The notes under the pieces are model-generated. The model was not told the DNA's origin, made no database searches, and saw only the letters and a list, made by a program, of their open reading frames with translations. From assembly GCA_036346205.1 (NCBI GenBank), contig JARFJB010000400.1, positions 1,206,001 through 1,270,000 of the forward strand: 64,000 nucleotides of DNA. The letters are read 5' to 3'. This document shows, in pieces, positions 20,445 to 30,941 of the stretch. Source of the stretch: Vesta saturnalis. Its lineage: Eukaryota > Arthropoda > Insecta > Coleoptera > Lampyridae. Numbering within the stretch: the first letter of the stretch is position 1; each line of letters starts with the position of its first letter. Both the position numbers and the translations under genes were made by a program.

Positions 20445-21420
20445 AAAATGAAGAAACTACTGCCTTTTAGGATTAAGCTCAGTGTTCAAATAAGCCACCG
20501 TTCCCTAGCACGAAAACGTACATCGCCTTACCACTGCTTCACAGGATTGTGGTATAATTTACAGAGTGAGACTGTTAACAGGTTCTATCACAGCTTGTCG
20601 AATTCCTCTGCGGTGTCATAGGATCTACAGTATACTTGACTTTGCCACACAAAAAAATCAAGAGGTGTTATATCAGTGGATCGCGCAGGCCATCATACTG
20701 GTCCCAGGTTGCCTATCAAATTCGAAATTCATCATTCAAGAAGTTGGTGATAATTTGTCCACTATGAGGCGGAACGCCAACTTGTTGAAAAAAACATGTT
20801 TTGAGTTACATTAGTTTTTAAGAGGTTCAAATATCTCCCGGAATTTCAATTTTTATTATAAAAATACGAGCCAGACACGTGGGAACCCGCAACACTTAAG
20901 CAGACGTTAAATCCCCACCTAACTTGGTGCCTAACTTGAGTTTACTAGCCGTATATTTACATCTGGCCAAAAGACAGGATTCTTACTATAAAATAGCCCA
21001 GAGTAGGTAAATCGGTTCTCATTATATCAAAGGACTTTTAAGAAAAAGTGTGATATCTCGTTATTTTTTCGAATAAACTACTGATAAAAGCCATTCTTCC
21101 AATCGCATCGCCACTCTGGAGACCCTGGCAGGGCCGTTCACGATAGAGGTGATATTTATGCCGATGTAAAATGCTGCCCTCAAATTTTCTTTATTTGCGT
21201 CTGAATCTTTGTTCGTCTTTACTTTTGCTCTCGTAAGCTACAAGATTGACTTTCAGACACACAAACATAACTCTGCCAGACTGTCATTCTTTCTGGATAT
21301 TTATTCACATACATTTCTTCAGCTTTAGCGTCATTTCTGCGATAGGGAATAAAACACTCCATCATATCGCTCACTATTTGAAAATTTATTAATTTTATAA
21401 AATTCACAATTTATTAACTG
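20445..21420 (-). pseudogene. DD41D-like mariner transposase, minus strand
   Basis: The minus strand from about 21407 shows MECFIPYRRNDAKAEEMYVN followed by KYPERMTVWQ, the N-terminal DUF4817-like region of this transposase group. The middle (20830-21210) is unreadable. FFQQVGVPPHSGQIITNFLN at about 20795-20740 is the second catalytic block, with the Asp changed to Val. DITPLDFFVW near 20660 is the third block. A weak NGG-type C-terminal block ends near 20480. The Asp-to-Val change at the second catalytic site and many stops show inactivity. It belongs to the element bounded by the 17925 and 21728 arms. Confidence 0.72.
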
Positions 21421-21727
21421 CACACACTGGACACTGACAATAAATTATAAAAAGAGACAACAAAGCAAAGCCCACTATGAGAAAAAATTTAATAAAAATA
21501 TCAATAAACCTTAATTTTGTTATTTTTCATTATTTATCTTGACCGAACATACATATGTTACACATGGTTGAAGAGCACTTCTAATGAGGATTTAAAAAAT
21601 GCAAAAATTCAGTATAGCGCCGCGCCAATAAGAAAAATGAACGTTGACTTCGCAACATAGTAGGCGTAGAATTTTTTTGGTGCCATTTTTAAAATCGTAT
21701 CCTCTTACCCATATCTTGAAAATTTAA

Positions 21728-21960
21728 TCCCCCAAAACCTGACATTATCAAAAAACAATTAGATGCTTTGAAAGAACTAAGAAACGATAACGATACCGTG
21801 ATTCTTCCTACAGATAAAGGTGATGCAACTGTAATTGTAAAGAATGAAGAATACCACAACAAAATGATGGAGTTATTAAATTCCTCTGACTATAAGAAGG
21901 ATAACGCTAATCCAACAACTTACTTAGAAAAGAGAAGCTTTTATCAAATCAACGAGTAAC
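21728..21960 (+). pseudogene. Penelope-like element, N-terminal part of RT
   Basis: Translation of about 75 residues: PKPDIIKKQLDALKELRNDN, then DTVILPTDKGDATVIV and YHNKMMELLNSSDYKKDNAN. The PTDKGDATVI box precedes the RT core in Penelope-like elements. It breaks off at 21959 and is followed immediately by an inverted PLE terminal region, so this is a rearranged fragment. The left edge coincides with the end of the mariner-type element at 21728, which probably split the PLE. Confidence 0.75.
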
Positions 21961-21994
21961 AATCATTTAATGAAGGCGAAGTGCAAATTCGAAA

Positions 21995-22140
21995 ATGTAA
22001 ACTTTCACCCTTACTACACATAATTAAGATACTTATTTTTTGGATTCAAACGGTGTATTTTTATATTTATATAATTCTATACGTTTCGATAACACTTACA
22101 GTTATCGTCCTTAGTAGTAGTAAAACTTTTCAGAATCGTT
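21995..22140 (-). mobile_element. Inverted PLE terminal region with damaged hammerhead-like motif
   Basis: Parallels 11266-11400: AATGTAAACTTTCACC, ACACATAAT, then ACGTTTCGATAACACTTACAG at 22081. On the minus strand stem II GATAAC/GTTATC and GAAACG persist, but the CTGANGA box has become an AAGGACGA-like sequence, so cleavage is not expected. Confidence 0.65.
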
Positions 22141-22315
22141 TAAGGTGTTAGAACAAATTTATAAAGTATAAAAAAGTGAAAATGCTTACTTATATTACAC
22201 AAGTAATCTTATGTTTACTTATGTAATATAAAAATATGGAAAATACAGTTTAAGCATTATTAATTAAGCATTATTATGATCATCAAAAGTTATGTAAAAT
22301 TAAATTATCTTTAAA

Positions 22316-22597
22316 AATATGTCATCACATTCTCTTCCAAAATTAATCGTTCTTCAGATATTGCAGATATTTGAACACCCGAATTCTACAATAGGGACTT
22401 TTTTGTCGCCAAATTACGGGACGTACATCATAATTAATTCACGATTTTATGATATATATGCCAGTATTTTTACATATTTGAAATATGTCGCTGTTTCAAA
22501 AACTTTTAATGCAAACTACAAAATGCCCCTAATAGCCCCTAATAAATTCCTTTCTGAGTCGCTGGATTTCTCACAAAATTTAATTAGCTGCAGGAAA
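22316..22597. repeat. Left flank shared with the 41 kb satellite
   Basis: AAAAATATGTCATCACATTCTC at its start and the CCCCTAATA and GCTGGATTTCT blocks before the CA array also occur at 40962-41100 just upstream of the second CA satellite. Related mobile DNA or shared ancestry is implied; no gene is visible. Confidence 0.55.
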
Positions 22598-22806
22598 CAC
22601 ACCCACACTCACACGCACACGCACAGGCTCGTGCACCCGCACACGCACACGCACACTCACACGCACACGCACACGCTCACGCACACGCTCACGCGCACGC
22701 ACACGAACACGCATACGCACACGCACACACACACGCACACGCACACGCACACGCACACGCACACGCACACGCACACGCACACGCACACGCACACGCACAC
22801 GCACAC

Positions 22807-22857
<51 letters not shown>

Positions 22858-22876
22858 ACACACACGCGCGCGTGCA
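22598..22876. repeat. (CACACG)n / (CA)n satellite
   Basis: Hexamer CACACG/CGCACA arrays from 22608 to 22808, then pure CA to 22865. The array is open in several frames; these are artefacts of the repeat. Confidence 0.95.
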
Positions 22877-23455
22877 CGCAGCTAGCTAATAATTTGCGAT
22901 AGTGAACAAATAGAATTAAATAATTATTTCATTTACACAATTTGTAGAGAAATGAAGCTTTAATGTTCTTAAATAATAATTACGAGACTCTGAATTTGGG
23001 TAGATGTTGAACAATTGATGAAAACTGATTGGCATTCTTTTGATACAGAATTATTAATCCTAATCTATACGGTAACAGAGTTTTTTTTAAATCACTAAAT
23101 CACAACACCAGATTAATTGTCACATTCTGGCAGATACCTTTCATATTTACGAGCGCTCGAAAATCAATCTCCATGCTTTAAGGGAATAGTTACGCCCGAT
23201 CGTATTTCTGATAGCTGGGATTGGTTAAAATTTGTGGTGCATATCACACCTTACGTTATCTTGAAACTAGTTCAAGTATTAAGTGGCCAAAGCAAAAATA
23301 TTCTTGGTAAAGAATCCAAATTAGTTTAGTAGGTATTACATTCAGCTTTAATAATGATTATTGCACAAGTGTACGGACAAATGCACTTACTACAGAATTT
23401 TATACACTAACAAAGTATTAATCTTTAAAGTACCCACCGTCACTTCTCGGTGATT

Positions 23456-23458
<3 letters not shown>
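22877..23458. other. Non-coding stretch
   Basis: No recognisable gene. A 70-residue frame at 23117-23329 has no family similarity that I can see. Confidence 0.45.

Positions 23459-23527
<69 letters not shown>
23459..23527. repeat. (TA)n microsatellite
   Basis: About 69 bases of TA directly before the ACAGGGTTAGTC terminus. Confidence 0.95.
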
Positions 23528-23531
<4 letters not shown>

Positions 23532-23689
23532 GGTTAGTCAAACCTCCGTCGTAGTCCAATATCTTATTTATACTAAGAGATACCAAAAAATTTTATAAAG
23601 ATGAAAGTTGAAGACTAGCAGGAGCATATTTTAAAAATATTTTCAAATATACAGGGTCATCCATATTGAATGGGTGAACCAAACTTACT

Positions 23690-24143
23690 TTTTTCTAATG
23701 GAATACCCTGCATATTATTTTGAAATTTAACATGCCTTAGCTTGACCTTTACTCCAATATACGGTTTAACTATGTTATACGGGGTATTTTAGGAGTTAGG
23801 GCCAATTTTAAGTAGAAATCGTACCGTATTCGAGAACTTATAGCCTCCAAACTTAACAAAAGAAAATGTATTTTTAATTTGTATGAGTTTTCAAATATGG
23901 TCTAGTGTTTTTTGGAAAAACATATTTTTTACACATTATGGTCCATAACTCGACCACGTCTTTATTATAGTTTTCTTAAATGGTACACCCTGTATATTAT
24001 TTTGAAGTTGAACTGGGCTTAACCTGACCATTACTCCAATATACGGTTTTACTACGTTATATGGGGTATTTCAGGAGTTAGGGCCAATTTTAAGTAAAAA
24101 TCGTGCCGTATTCGAGTACTTGTAGCCTCCAAACTTAACACCC
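23690..24143. repeat. Direct repeat, two ~170 bp copies
   Basis: 23690-23858 and 23971-24143 share ACCCTG(C/T)ATATTATTTTGAA, CTCCAATATACGGTTT, GGGGTATTT(T/C)AGGAGTTAGG and GTAGCCTCCAAACTTAACA, offset by 283 bases. By eye they are about 90% alike. Confidence 0.85.
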
Positions 24144-24611
24144 TGTACATTTTTTCATCCATCGATGGAGAGATTCATCACCTTCAACTTTACTATTTAC
24201 ATTTGGCTACGCTCATCATCGCTCAATTCTCCAAAAATCCAGATATTTAATTATTATTTTATACTTTAAGTTGTACATTCTTCTAGAATGTCTGACTGTC
24301 ACAGAAAGCTGTGAAACCGAAAGGCAAAAAGAGGCTAGAGCGTTAAAAAATTATAAAAGAAAATGCGGGATCGTCAGGGAATGATGGTGACAAGCAAATG
24401 GGCTGAAGTTTTCAATCAATTAAAACTGATAACGCTCTGATTCTACCATCACCAGATGAAAGCACTGAAAGGATTGACAATAACGTGACACTCAAAGACA
24501 GCGTTCTACAAGCTTTAAGTACAGATGCAGCAGCGTGATCAAGAATTCTAGAAGACGCCGAAAGAAGTCTTTTAGTCATACAAGACCATTGTATAATTAC
24601 AAAGGACCACG

Positions 24612-25540
24612 TCATTTTCTTATGGAAAGTGACCTTCGATTAAAATGTCTATTTTTTTATATGTAGTTCTTGTCGTACTCATTAATATTGTTCATAGGCA
24701 CAAAGTCATCCTATGGCTAGTTTTAGAAATACAGCGTGTTAAAGTTTCAAAATACCTACTTTGCCATGCTCATTATTTTTGGTTTGAAAGCACTGATGTT
24801 CATTTTATCTTCTAAATGCGATTTTTATATCTTTATAGGATATATAGTTGTACACAAAGGGTGCTATTCAATCTTATTTACAAGGTGATACACATTTTGA
24901 CATTATAGTTTAAAAAAAATTATTTTGTTTTATTACAGCCACATAATTGCAGCCGTGAAGGACTCTTCATTGGATATGATATGTGTTGGTTAAGTAAATA
25001 GTTATAAATATATATTATACAAGGTGATTCATAAGTTTTGTCCCAATCATCAATTCTTTGTAAAATCAAATAACAGAACCCTCTGTATGTGGGAACTGAT
25101 TTTGACTTCATGTTATGCTTTAGTTAGACCTTTTTTTTCACCCTGTATCTAAAAATTGACTCGGTCAAGGTATATTGATTTTTAAATCTTCGAATACAGC
25201 ATATTATAATGATTTAGTTCCTAAAGTTTCGTTTCAATCCTATAAGTAGATTTGCAGATAGAGTCTGGCAAGTTTCACCAAGACACGTTAAATGAAACTG
25301 CCAGCGTTTAATATCCTTATGGAAAGTGGCATTTGGTAAAAATGTATAATTTTCTCATACGTATGAGTTCTCGACGTACTCGTCAATATTGTTCATGAGT
25401 AAAAAATCATCCTGTGGCTATTTAGAGTGTTAAAGTTTCAAAATACCACGATTCGCATGTTCATTATTATTTATTTTAAATTACTACCTTAATTTTTTCT
25501 TCAAAATGCAATGTTTGCACCTTTGCAATTTTACGCCTAG
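24612..25540. repeat. Diverged direct repeat, two ~210 bp copies
   Basis: 24616-24830 and 25316-25540 share CTTATGGAAAGTG, then CGTACTCRTYAATATTGTTCAT, TCATCCTRTGGCTA and GTGTTAAAGTTTCAAAATACC, at about 700 bases offset. They are more diverged than the repeat at 23690. Confidence 0.75.
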
Positions 25541-26148
25541 TTTTGATTAATAACGGGTAGTCTCGGATAAAGACGAGTTTAACTAAAACACGATTGGGTT
25601 TGGGTATTGGGAATGCTTAATAAGATTGATAGAGTAGCAAATAAGCTATCCCTTGCCGACGAAAAATATAGAATGTTCCATTTGAACATTTTGAGAAAAT
25701 CTACGATTCTAGTTTAGCACAATACTGTACACGACTTCAGATATTTCGTGTAGCCATCTGTATAAAAATAAAATAAACCGTATAAATAAAATATCCTACT
25801 ACAAATAATAATTAATTTCGTTTGTTCTTGAAAAATACAGAGTGATCAATACATGTCCATTCAGACAAAGAATTGTCATATCCTTGAAAGCACTCGGTAT
25901 AATATGCTGAAATATTGTGAAGGTAATGTACGAAGGGAGGAGAATTCAAATCTGGAATAATATACAGAGTGTTCCATTAAAAAATATATAAGCTTGGATT
26001 GTCATAGACTTATGCGCCACCCTGTATTTGTAAAAATATTTTTAAAATGTGCTGCCTAACCAGCATTTTATTGTTCGTTTTTAATATTTTTTGAAATATA
26101 AATCATTTAGATATAGTAGAAGACATGAGCTAAGATGCAAAACCCTGT

Positions 26149-26153
<5 letters not shown>

Positions 26154-26203
<50 letters not shown>
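26154..26203. repeat. (TA)n microsatellite
   Basis: About 50 bases of TA between the mosaic element and the ACCAGGTGTCCGG terminus. Confidence 0.93.
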
Positions 26204-26204
<1 letters not shown>

Positions 26205-26207
<3 letters not shown>

Positions 26208-27209
26208 CCAGGTGTCCGGCTCTATCTCGACAATGGTAAGGTCTAGAGGTTTGGGAAAAGTCGTTATAAGTACAGCAAGTAAGAGAAATGTCTAGAAATT
26301 ATTTTGAAGTTCGTAACTCGACCGATAGGGATCGTAACTGTTACGAAGAAACATAACATTCATGCTATCTCGGAAAATTGGGTGATGAGTTATAACTTTC
26401 CAAATATCATTTGAAAGATTGGTTGATACCGCATCATCATTTTTCCGATCTGTCATAATAAGGGAGGGAGAAGACAATGTATTTCCCAATGTTTACATTT
26501 TAATATTTCCTGAACTACTCAAGGGATTCAAATATTTTTGGCCTCGTTTGGATTTTCCCGAATCATATTTGGGAGCTAGTGACAATGGTTGAGTCTATGA
26601 TCATAATCAGTATGATTTAATGTCTGATGTAAAATAATGTGGTAAGGATGTATATTATTATTTTGAAGCATCTCGTGGATAATTGTTTTTGGAATTCCCA
26701 AGTCGTCAGAAATGTTTCTGGTGCTTAAGGTGGGATCGTATTGCACGTAGGCCAACACTTTGACATTTTTTTCTGCTTGAATCGGCTGCACGTTGCCAGT
26801 TTTCCGTAATCGCTTGGCCAATCTTGAAAACACTTCTCGAGAAAAATGTCTTCTTTGTGGAAATTGCATTTCATATTGAATTGCAACATTTTCGAAGCAT
26901 TGGAAATAAATGCACAACATACCATACGCTTCCGTGTTAGTAAATGCACATTTTTCCCAAAAAGAGTGGATTAAAACATACAAAAACTGTGAGAAGTAAT
27001 TTTTGACAATTGTCAAATCCGCAATCTTCTCAATTCAGCGGCCATCATGGACATGTGATTTGTTTTCCCCGACAAGGCAAATTGTTCCGATTGCGGTATT
27101 CAAATTTTTAACATTTCGCTTTACTTATAAGGATTTTCCCCACTCTTCTAGGCCTTAACATTTTCGAACTAGAGCCGCTCTGTACCCTTATCCGGACACC
27201 CGGTATATT
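26205..27209 (-). mobile_element. Mariner-type element, ends ACCRGGTGTCCGG, truncated
   Basis: Outer end ACCAGGTGTCCGGCTCTATC at 26207 and inner end, on the minus strand, ACCGGGTGTCCGGATAAGGG from 27207. Inverted matches continue through AATGGTAAGGYCTAGA. It contains only the N-terminal part of a transposase. A second copy in opposite orientation starts at 29883. Confidence 0.82.
26576..27016 (-). pseudogene. Transposase N-terminal domain only (DUF4817-like)
   Basis: An open frame of 146 residues. After an unusual 25-residue start, FTNTEAYGMLCIYFQCFENV and YEMQFPQRRHFSREVF give the DUF4817-like first helix-turn-helix region; VKVLAYVQYDPTLSTRNISD and GIPKTIIHEMLQNNNI give the second DNA-binding motif. 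The frame then ends, and the whole catalytic domain is missing in both this and the 30 kb copy, so the deletion came before the duplication. A DNA-binding protein without catalytic domain could bind element ends; whether it is expressed is unknown. Confidence 0.78.
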
Positions 27210-27210
27210 A

Positions 27211-27630
27211 TGGTAATAAAAAAATAAGCAATCAGAGTATATGTACAAGTGTTATGAAATCATATGCAAATAAATTTACTTCCGAAAGGAAGTAAAACGC
27301 AACCCTTGTTAAGTAAAATTTTAAATATTAAATCAGGATGTAACTTGCAAGATTCAAAATTCCCAATAACGTCTAACTCAATGCTCCAATTTTAATTACC
27401 ACCTTACCGGTTCAATGATGACGTAGATAACACACATTTGACAAATTTTCGAGTTTTGAATATTAGTATACAATAATAGAAATGAAAAAATAACATAGTA
27501 TATAATATAACGACAAACGACCGAATACACTATGCACTACTACACACAAAAGAAATCATTTTTATCCGCTTAAACCAGCACAGAAATAAAACTCCATTAA
27601 GATCACCAAAAATAACACAAGTTTCGTATA
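27211..27630. repeat. Long inverted repeat arm, inner 420 bp
   Basis: Reverse complement of 29420-29880. Landmarks present in both are TTGACAAATTTTCGAGTTTTGA, AACGACAAACG, AAAAATGATTTCTTTTGTGTG (complement) and CTCCATTAA(A/G)ATCACC. Together with the adjacent mariner-type copies it makes arms of about 1.4 kb. Confidence 0.88.
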
Positions 27631-27666
27631 TAATTATGCAATCTTTATTAAATATCCTTTGGTAAT

Positions 27667-27911
27667 GTGTTGATAATGAGAGCGGACAACATTGTAAACA
27701 TTGAGGTTGGTGATACCGTATGGAGAAGGAGATATGTCCTTGCGGACGCTTCGCGTTATTTTGTAACTAAGTTACCGCCGAAATTTGTTGGACGGTATTA
27801 CATCAAAAGGAAAGTGTCTTATCAGACATGTGAATTATTGGATGCGTCAGGTTTCTCCAAGGGAATGGAAATGCCAAAAATTTGAAGTCGAATCTTAACG
27901 TTGACTGAAGT
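27667..27911 (+). pseudogene. Ty3/gypsy-type pol, integrase C-terminal end
   Basis: The fragment reads VGDTVWRRRYVLADASRYF followed by TKLPPKFVGRYYIKRKVSYQ, the C-terminal region of an LTR-retrotransposon integrase, where the VGD and KL.PK.VG.Y boxes are standard. A frameshift occurs near 27870; the protein end continues in another frame and closes at about 27911. The rest of pol is absent. It lies between the two arms of the large inverted repeat. Confidence 0.75.
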
Positions 27912-28262
27912 CCTTTGGGAGTTTCCTCTGTGTAGGTATGGAGTAAGAATTTTCCTACAGAAGATGCGCTTGTTTGTTTTAAGAGGCGACTAATCAAGTA
28001 GGCCTAGCGAATTTGGTTGGAATTCTGCGATTTTGCGGCTTGAGTATGAAGTTGTGGAATTGTGGAAAGAGAGGATCCCGTGAACCGCGGCTCGGCCTCT
28101 CCCGTGTATTCTTGGCGTGGAATTTCAGTACACCAATCCAATGCGCTTACAAAATTTGCGCTTGGTTAAGATATTTTTAGGTTATGGTTAGTTTTGTCCC
28201 TAGCCTTAGTTTGTTTTGTTAGGGTAGTGATTAGTTTTGGCTGTTTCTTGAGAAAAAGCATC

Positions 28263-29160
28263 TAGCGAGGGGAGTGTCACCTATGAATGAAACTCGTAGA
28301 ATTTTTTGGAATATTTATATATCTCAATATGGCATTGTAGAATTTCGATAAATTTAGTTTCATGTAAAATATATTTTAAATTCTTTTTTTAAGTTCGATA
28401 AAAGGAAATAGCGTCGTCCTGGGAATTACATTGGTTGTTAACATAAGAGGATTTAAGAAATTTGATATACGTGCTTTCGCTGTTGAAACTTATTTTCTTA
28501 TCGCATTTATGTCGCAAGTCTGCCGCGCGTTGAATAATTCTTGGTATCTTGTAATTGATAAATTAATTTTGGATAAAGTTGTTAATGGGGAGCGTAAAGA
28601 GGGTTTATTTGAGTAATCGGGTTTCTTATGGAAAACAGTATGTATACGTCTCGATTCTAGGTATCAAGTCTGTTTTTTTACTGGAAAATGTCCATTGTGC
28701 AGTTTAGTATGGTAGATCTTTTAGTGCGGCAGTTAAAAAGATGACGTGATTTTGGCGGGGTAAGGGGTCTTGTGTTTTGATTAGTTAGTTAAAGTTAGGC
28801 TGTGATGAGCACAGGTCTTGAAGCTATCGTGAGGGAATCTGCCGTTCACCTTGTGTGGATTATAAAAATAATTTATTCATTCTGAGAACATTTTTGACTT
28901 GTTGTTCGTTGGTTAAGAGTGACATTTTCGTTTCCATTGTAGAGGAATAGTTTTTATTTTAGTTCTTTCCTCATTTGTGGAGTAAAATTGCGCTTAAACG
29001 GATTGTGCTATCCTGTAGCTTGGTACATTTGTTTTGCATCGAGAAAGTACATTACAATGCGCCCAAGGCTTGTTCAGATATACAAAAGGTTTTATAAATA
29101 AAGGTAAGAAATTCAACAATAAACTGTATTAATAATTACGAGTATTATTTATAACACAAT
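28263..29160 (+). mobile_element. Candidate 3' LTR after a polypurine tract (boundaries uncertain)
   Basis: GCGAGGGGAG at 28264-28273 looks like a polypurine tract and is followed by TGTCACC, a typical LTR start, 350 bases after the integrase stop. A second LTR copy is not in the window, so the right boundary cannot be set. No coding content is visible up to 29160. Confidence 0.35.
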
Positions 29161-29239
29161 TACTATAAACAACTTTCTGCTGCATTATGAAAAAAAACCC
29201 TTTAATTTTCCTGCATTTTCTTTGGATTGTCTTGCTGAA

Positions 29240-29408
29240 TCAACTCGTGGCAGGAATCTTTTGGTAATTTTTGTCAGTCATAATCACTCGTAGTTGTTGT
29301 CTTTAGAAAATCACCACTCGTGCTAAAGCACTCGTGGCGATTTTGATCACAACAACTATTCGTGATCTGACTGACAAGAATTACCGGCAAGATTCCTACC
29401 ACTTGTAT
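29240..29408. repeat. Palindromic foldback sequence
   Basis: AACTCGTGGCAGGAATCTT at 29241 pairs with complement of AAGATTCCTACCACTTG at 29389-29405. Inner arms TTGTCAGTCA/TGACTGACAA and CACTCGTGCT/AGCACTCGTG surround the centre near 29325. The arms are about 80 bases. Confidence 0.75.
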
Positions 29409-29419
29409 TATACACAAAA

Positions 29420-29880
29420 CTTGAACTTTTCCGTGTTATTTTTGGTGATTTTAATGGAGTTTTATTTCTATACTGGTTTAAGCGGATAAAAATGATTTCT
29501 TTTGTGTGTAGTACTGCATAAATGCTCTTCAGGTGATTAATGTATTTTTACCGAAGTGTATTCGGCCGTTTGTCGTTGTACTATATACTGGGCTATTTTT
29601 TCATTTCTATTATTGTATACTAATACTCAAAACTCGAAAATTTGTCAAATGTGTGTTTTCTACGCCATCATTGTACCGATAAGGTAGTAATCAAAATTAG
29701 GACATTGAGTTAGACGATCTTGGGAATTTTGAATCTTGCAAGTTACACCCTGATTTAATATTTAAAATTTTACGTAACAAGGGCTGAGTTTTACTTTCTT
29801 TCGGAAGTAAATTTATTTGCTTATGATTTCATAACACTTATACAGATACTCTGATTGCTTATTTTTTTATTACCATAATA
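29420..29880. repeat. Long inverted repeat, right inner arm
   Basis: Complementary partner of 27211-27630 (see there). It runs directly into the mariner-type terminus at 29883 with no gap, exactly as on the left side. Confidence 0.88.
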
Positions 29881-30070
29881 TACCGGGTGTCCGGATAGGG
29901 GCACAGAGCGGCTCTAGTTCGACAATGGTAAGGCCTAGAAGAGTGGAAAAAATCCTTATAAGTAAAGCAAGTAAGAGAAATGGTTGGAGACTGTTTTGAA
30001 GTTCGTACTGCTACAAAGAAACAGCATTCATGCTGTTCATGATGGCCGGTAAATTGAGAAGATTACGGAT

Positions 30071-30540
30071 TTGACAATTGTCAAAAGTTACTTCTCACAG
30101 TTTTTGTATGTTTTAATCCATTCTTTTCGGGAAAAATGTGCATTTACTAACACGGAAGGGTATGATATGTTGCGCATTTATTTCCAATGCTTCGAAAATA
30201 TTGCAATTCAATATGAAATGCAATTTCCACAAAGAAGACATTTTTCTCGAGAAGTGTTTTCAACATTCGCCAAGCGATTACGGAAAACTGCCATCGCGCA
30301 GCCGATTCAAGCACTTGTAAGGGTTCGTAGAACACGCACCGAGGAAAATATCAAAGTTTTGGCCTAGGTGCAAAACGATCCCACCTTAAGCATCAGAAAA
30401 ATTTCGGACGACTTGGGAATTCCAAAAACAGTTGTCCACGAGATTCTTCAAAACAATAATATGCAGCCTTACCACATTATTTTACATCAGACATTAAATC
30501 ATACTGATTATGATCATAGACTCAACCATTGTCACTAGCT
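30071..30540 (+). pseudogene. Transposase N-terminal domain, second copy
   Basis: Same protein as the 26576-27016 frame, in opposite orientation: FTNTEGYDMLRIYFQCFENI, QFPQRRHFSREVFSTFAKRL, then a segment of about 11 extra residues (LVRVRRTRTEE), a stop near 30366, and DLGIPKTVVHEILQNNN. The extra segment is missing from the other copy, which has a deletion there. It ends in HRLNHCH at the same place, before any catalytic residue. Not functional. Confidence 0.78.
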
Positions 30541-30941
30541 CCCAAATATGATTCGGGAAAATCCAAACTAGGTCAAGAATATTCGAATTCCTTCAGTGGT
30601 TCAGGAAATATTACAATGTGAACATTGGAAAATACATTGTGTTCTCCCCCCTTATTATGACATATACGGAAAAATGTCGTAAAGCAAAATGATGCGGTAT
30701 CACCCAATCTTTCAAATGATATTTGCAAAGTTATACCTCATCACCCAATTTTCAGAGATTTTTTTTATTGGTTATAAGCAAAATAACAATCAGAACGTAG
30801 TACAATAATCAATGTTCCATGAGCTAATGTGATGACATTTGGCGTGAGGGGGAGTCCATCCAGGGATGTTATCCCGTTTCATTAGAGTTGCACTCCTTTA
30901 AGATCACTAGGCCATTTCTTTAGTTTTAATCTTCTCCTAAC

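Larger units (their letters stand above)
17925..21728. mobile_element. Mariner-type element with a nested DNA transposon
   Basis: The arm 17928-18110 and the reverse complement of 21540-21725 match over about 185 bases, sharing AAATTTTCAAGATAT at the outer edge and CCTCATTAGAA, then ATGTTCGGTCAAGATAAATAATGA at the inner edge. Between them lies a minus-strand transposase (20445-21420). A different transposon (18190-20426) sits between the left arm and the transposase 3' end, so it inserted after this element did. Removing the insert gives an element of about 1.5 kb, normal for this family. Confidence 0.75.
23527..26155. mobile_element. Non-coding mosaic element with ACAGGGT termini and subterminal repeats
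   Basis: Both ends, set in TA repeats, read TACAGGGTT inward (23527 and the complement near 26145). A second inverted match lies further in: ATTTTAAAAATATTTT, then AATACAGGGT (23630-23665 against 26005-26050). Copies of the ACAGGGT/ACCCTGT box recur at 23705, 23988, 24142, 25139 and 25970. No transposase is visible. The lengths and internal duplications suggest a non-autonomous element or several stacked copies. Confidence 0.55.

Noticed and set aside
22319..22885. 188-residue reading frame rich in His-Thr
   Set aside because: More than half of it is translation of the CACACG satellite; the remainder has no family similarity.
24412..24615. 67-residue frame in the ACAGGGT mosaic, with a plus-strand exon-like reading (SPDESTERIDNNVTLKDS)
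   Set aside because: Short, without splice or family support; could be captured exon sequence, but nothing in the window confirms it.
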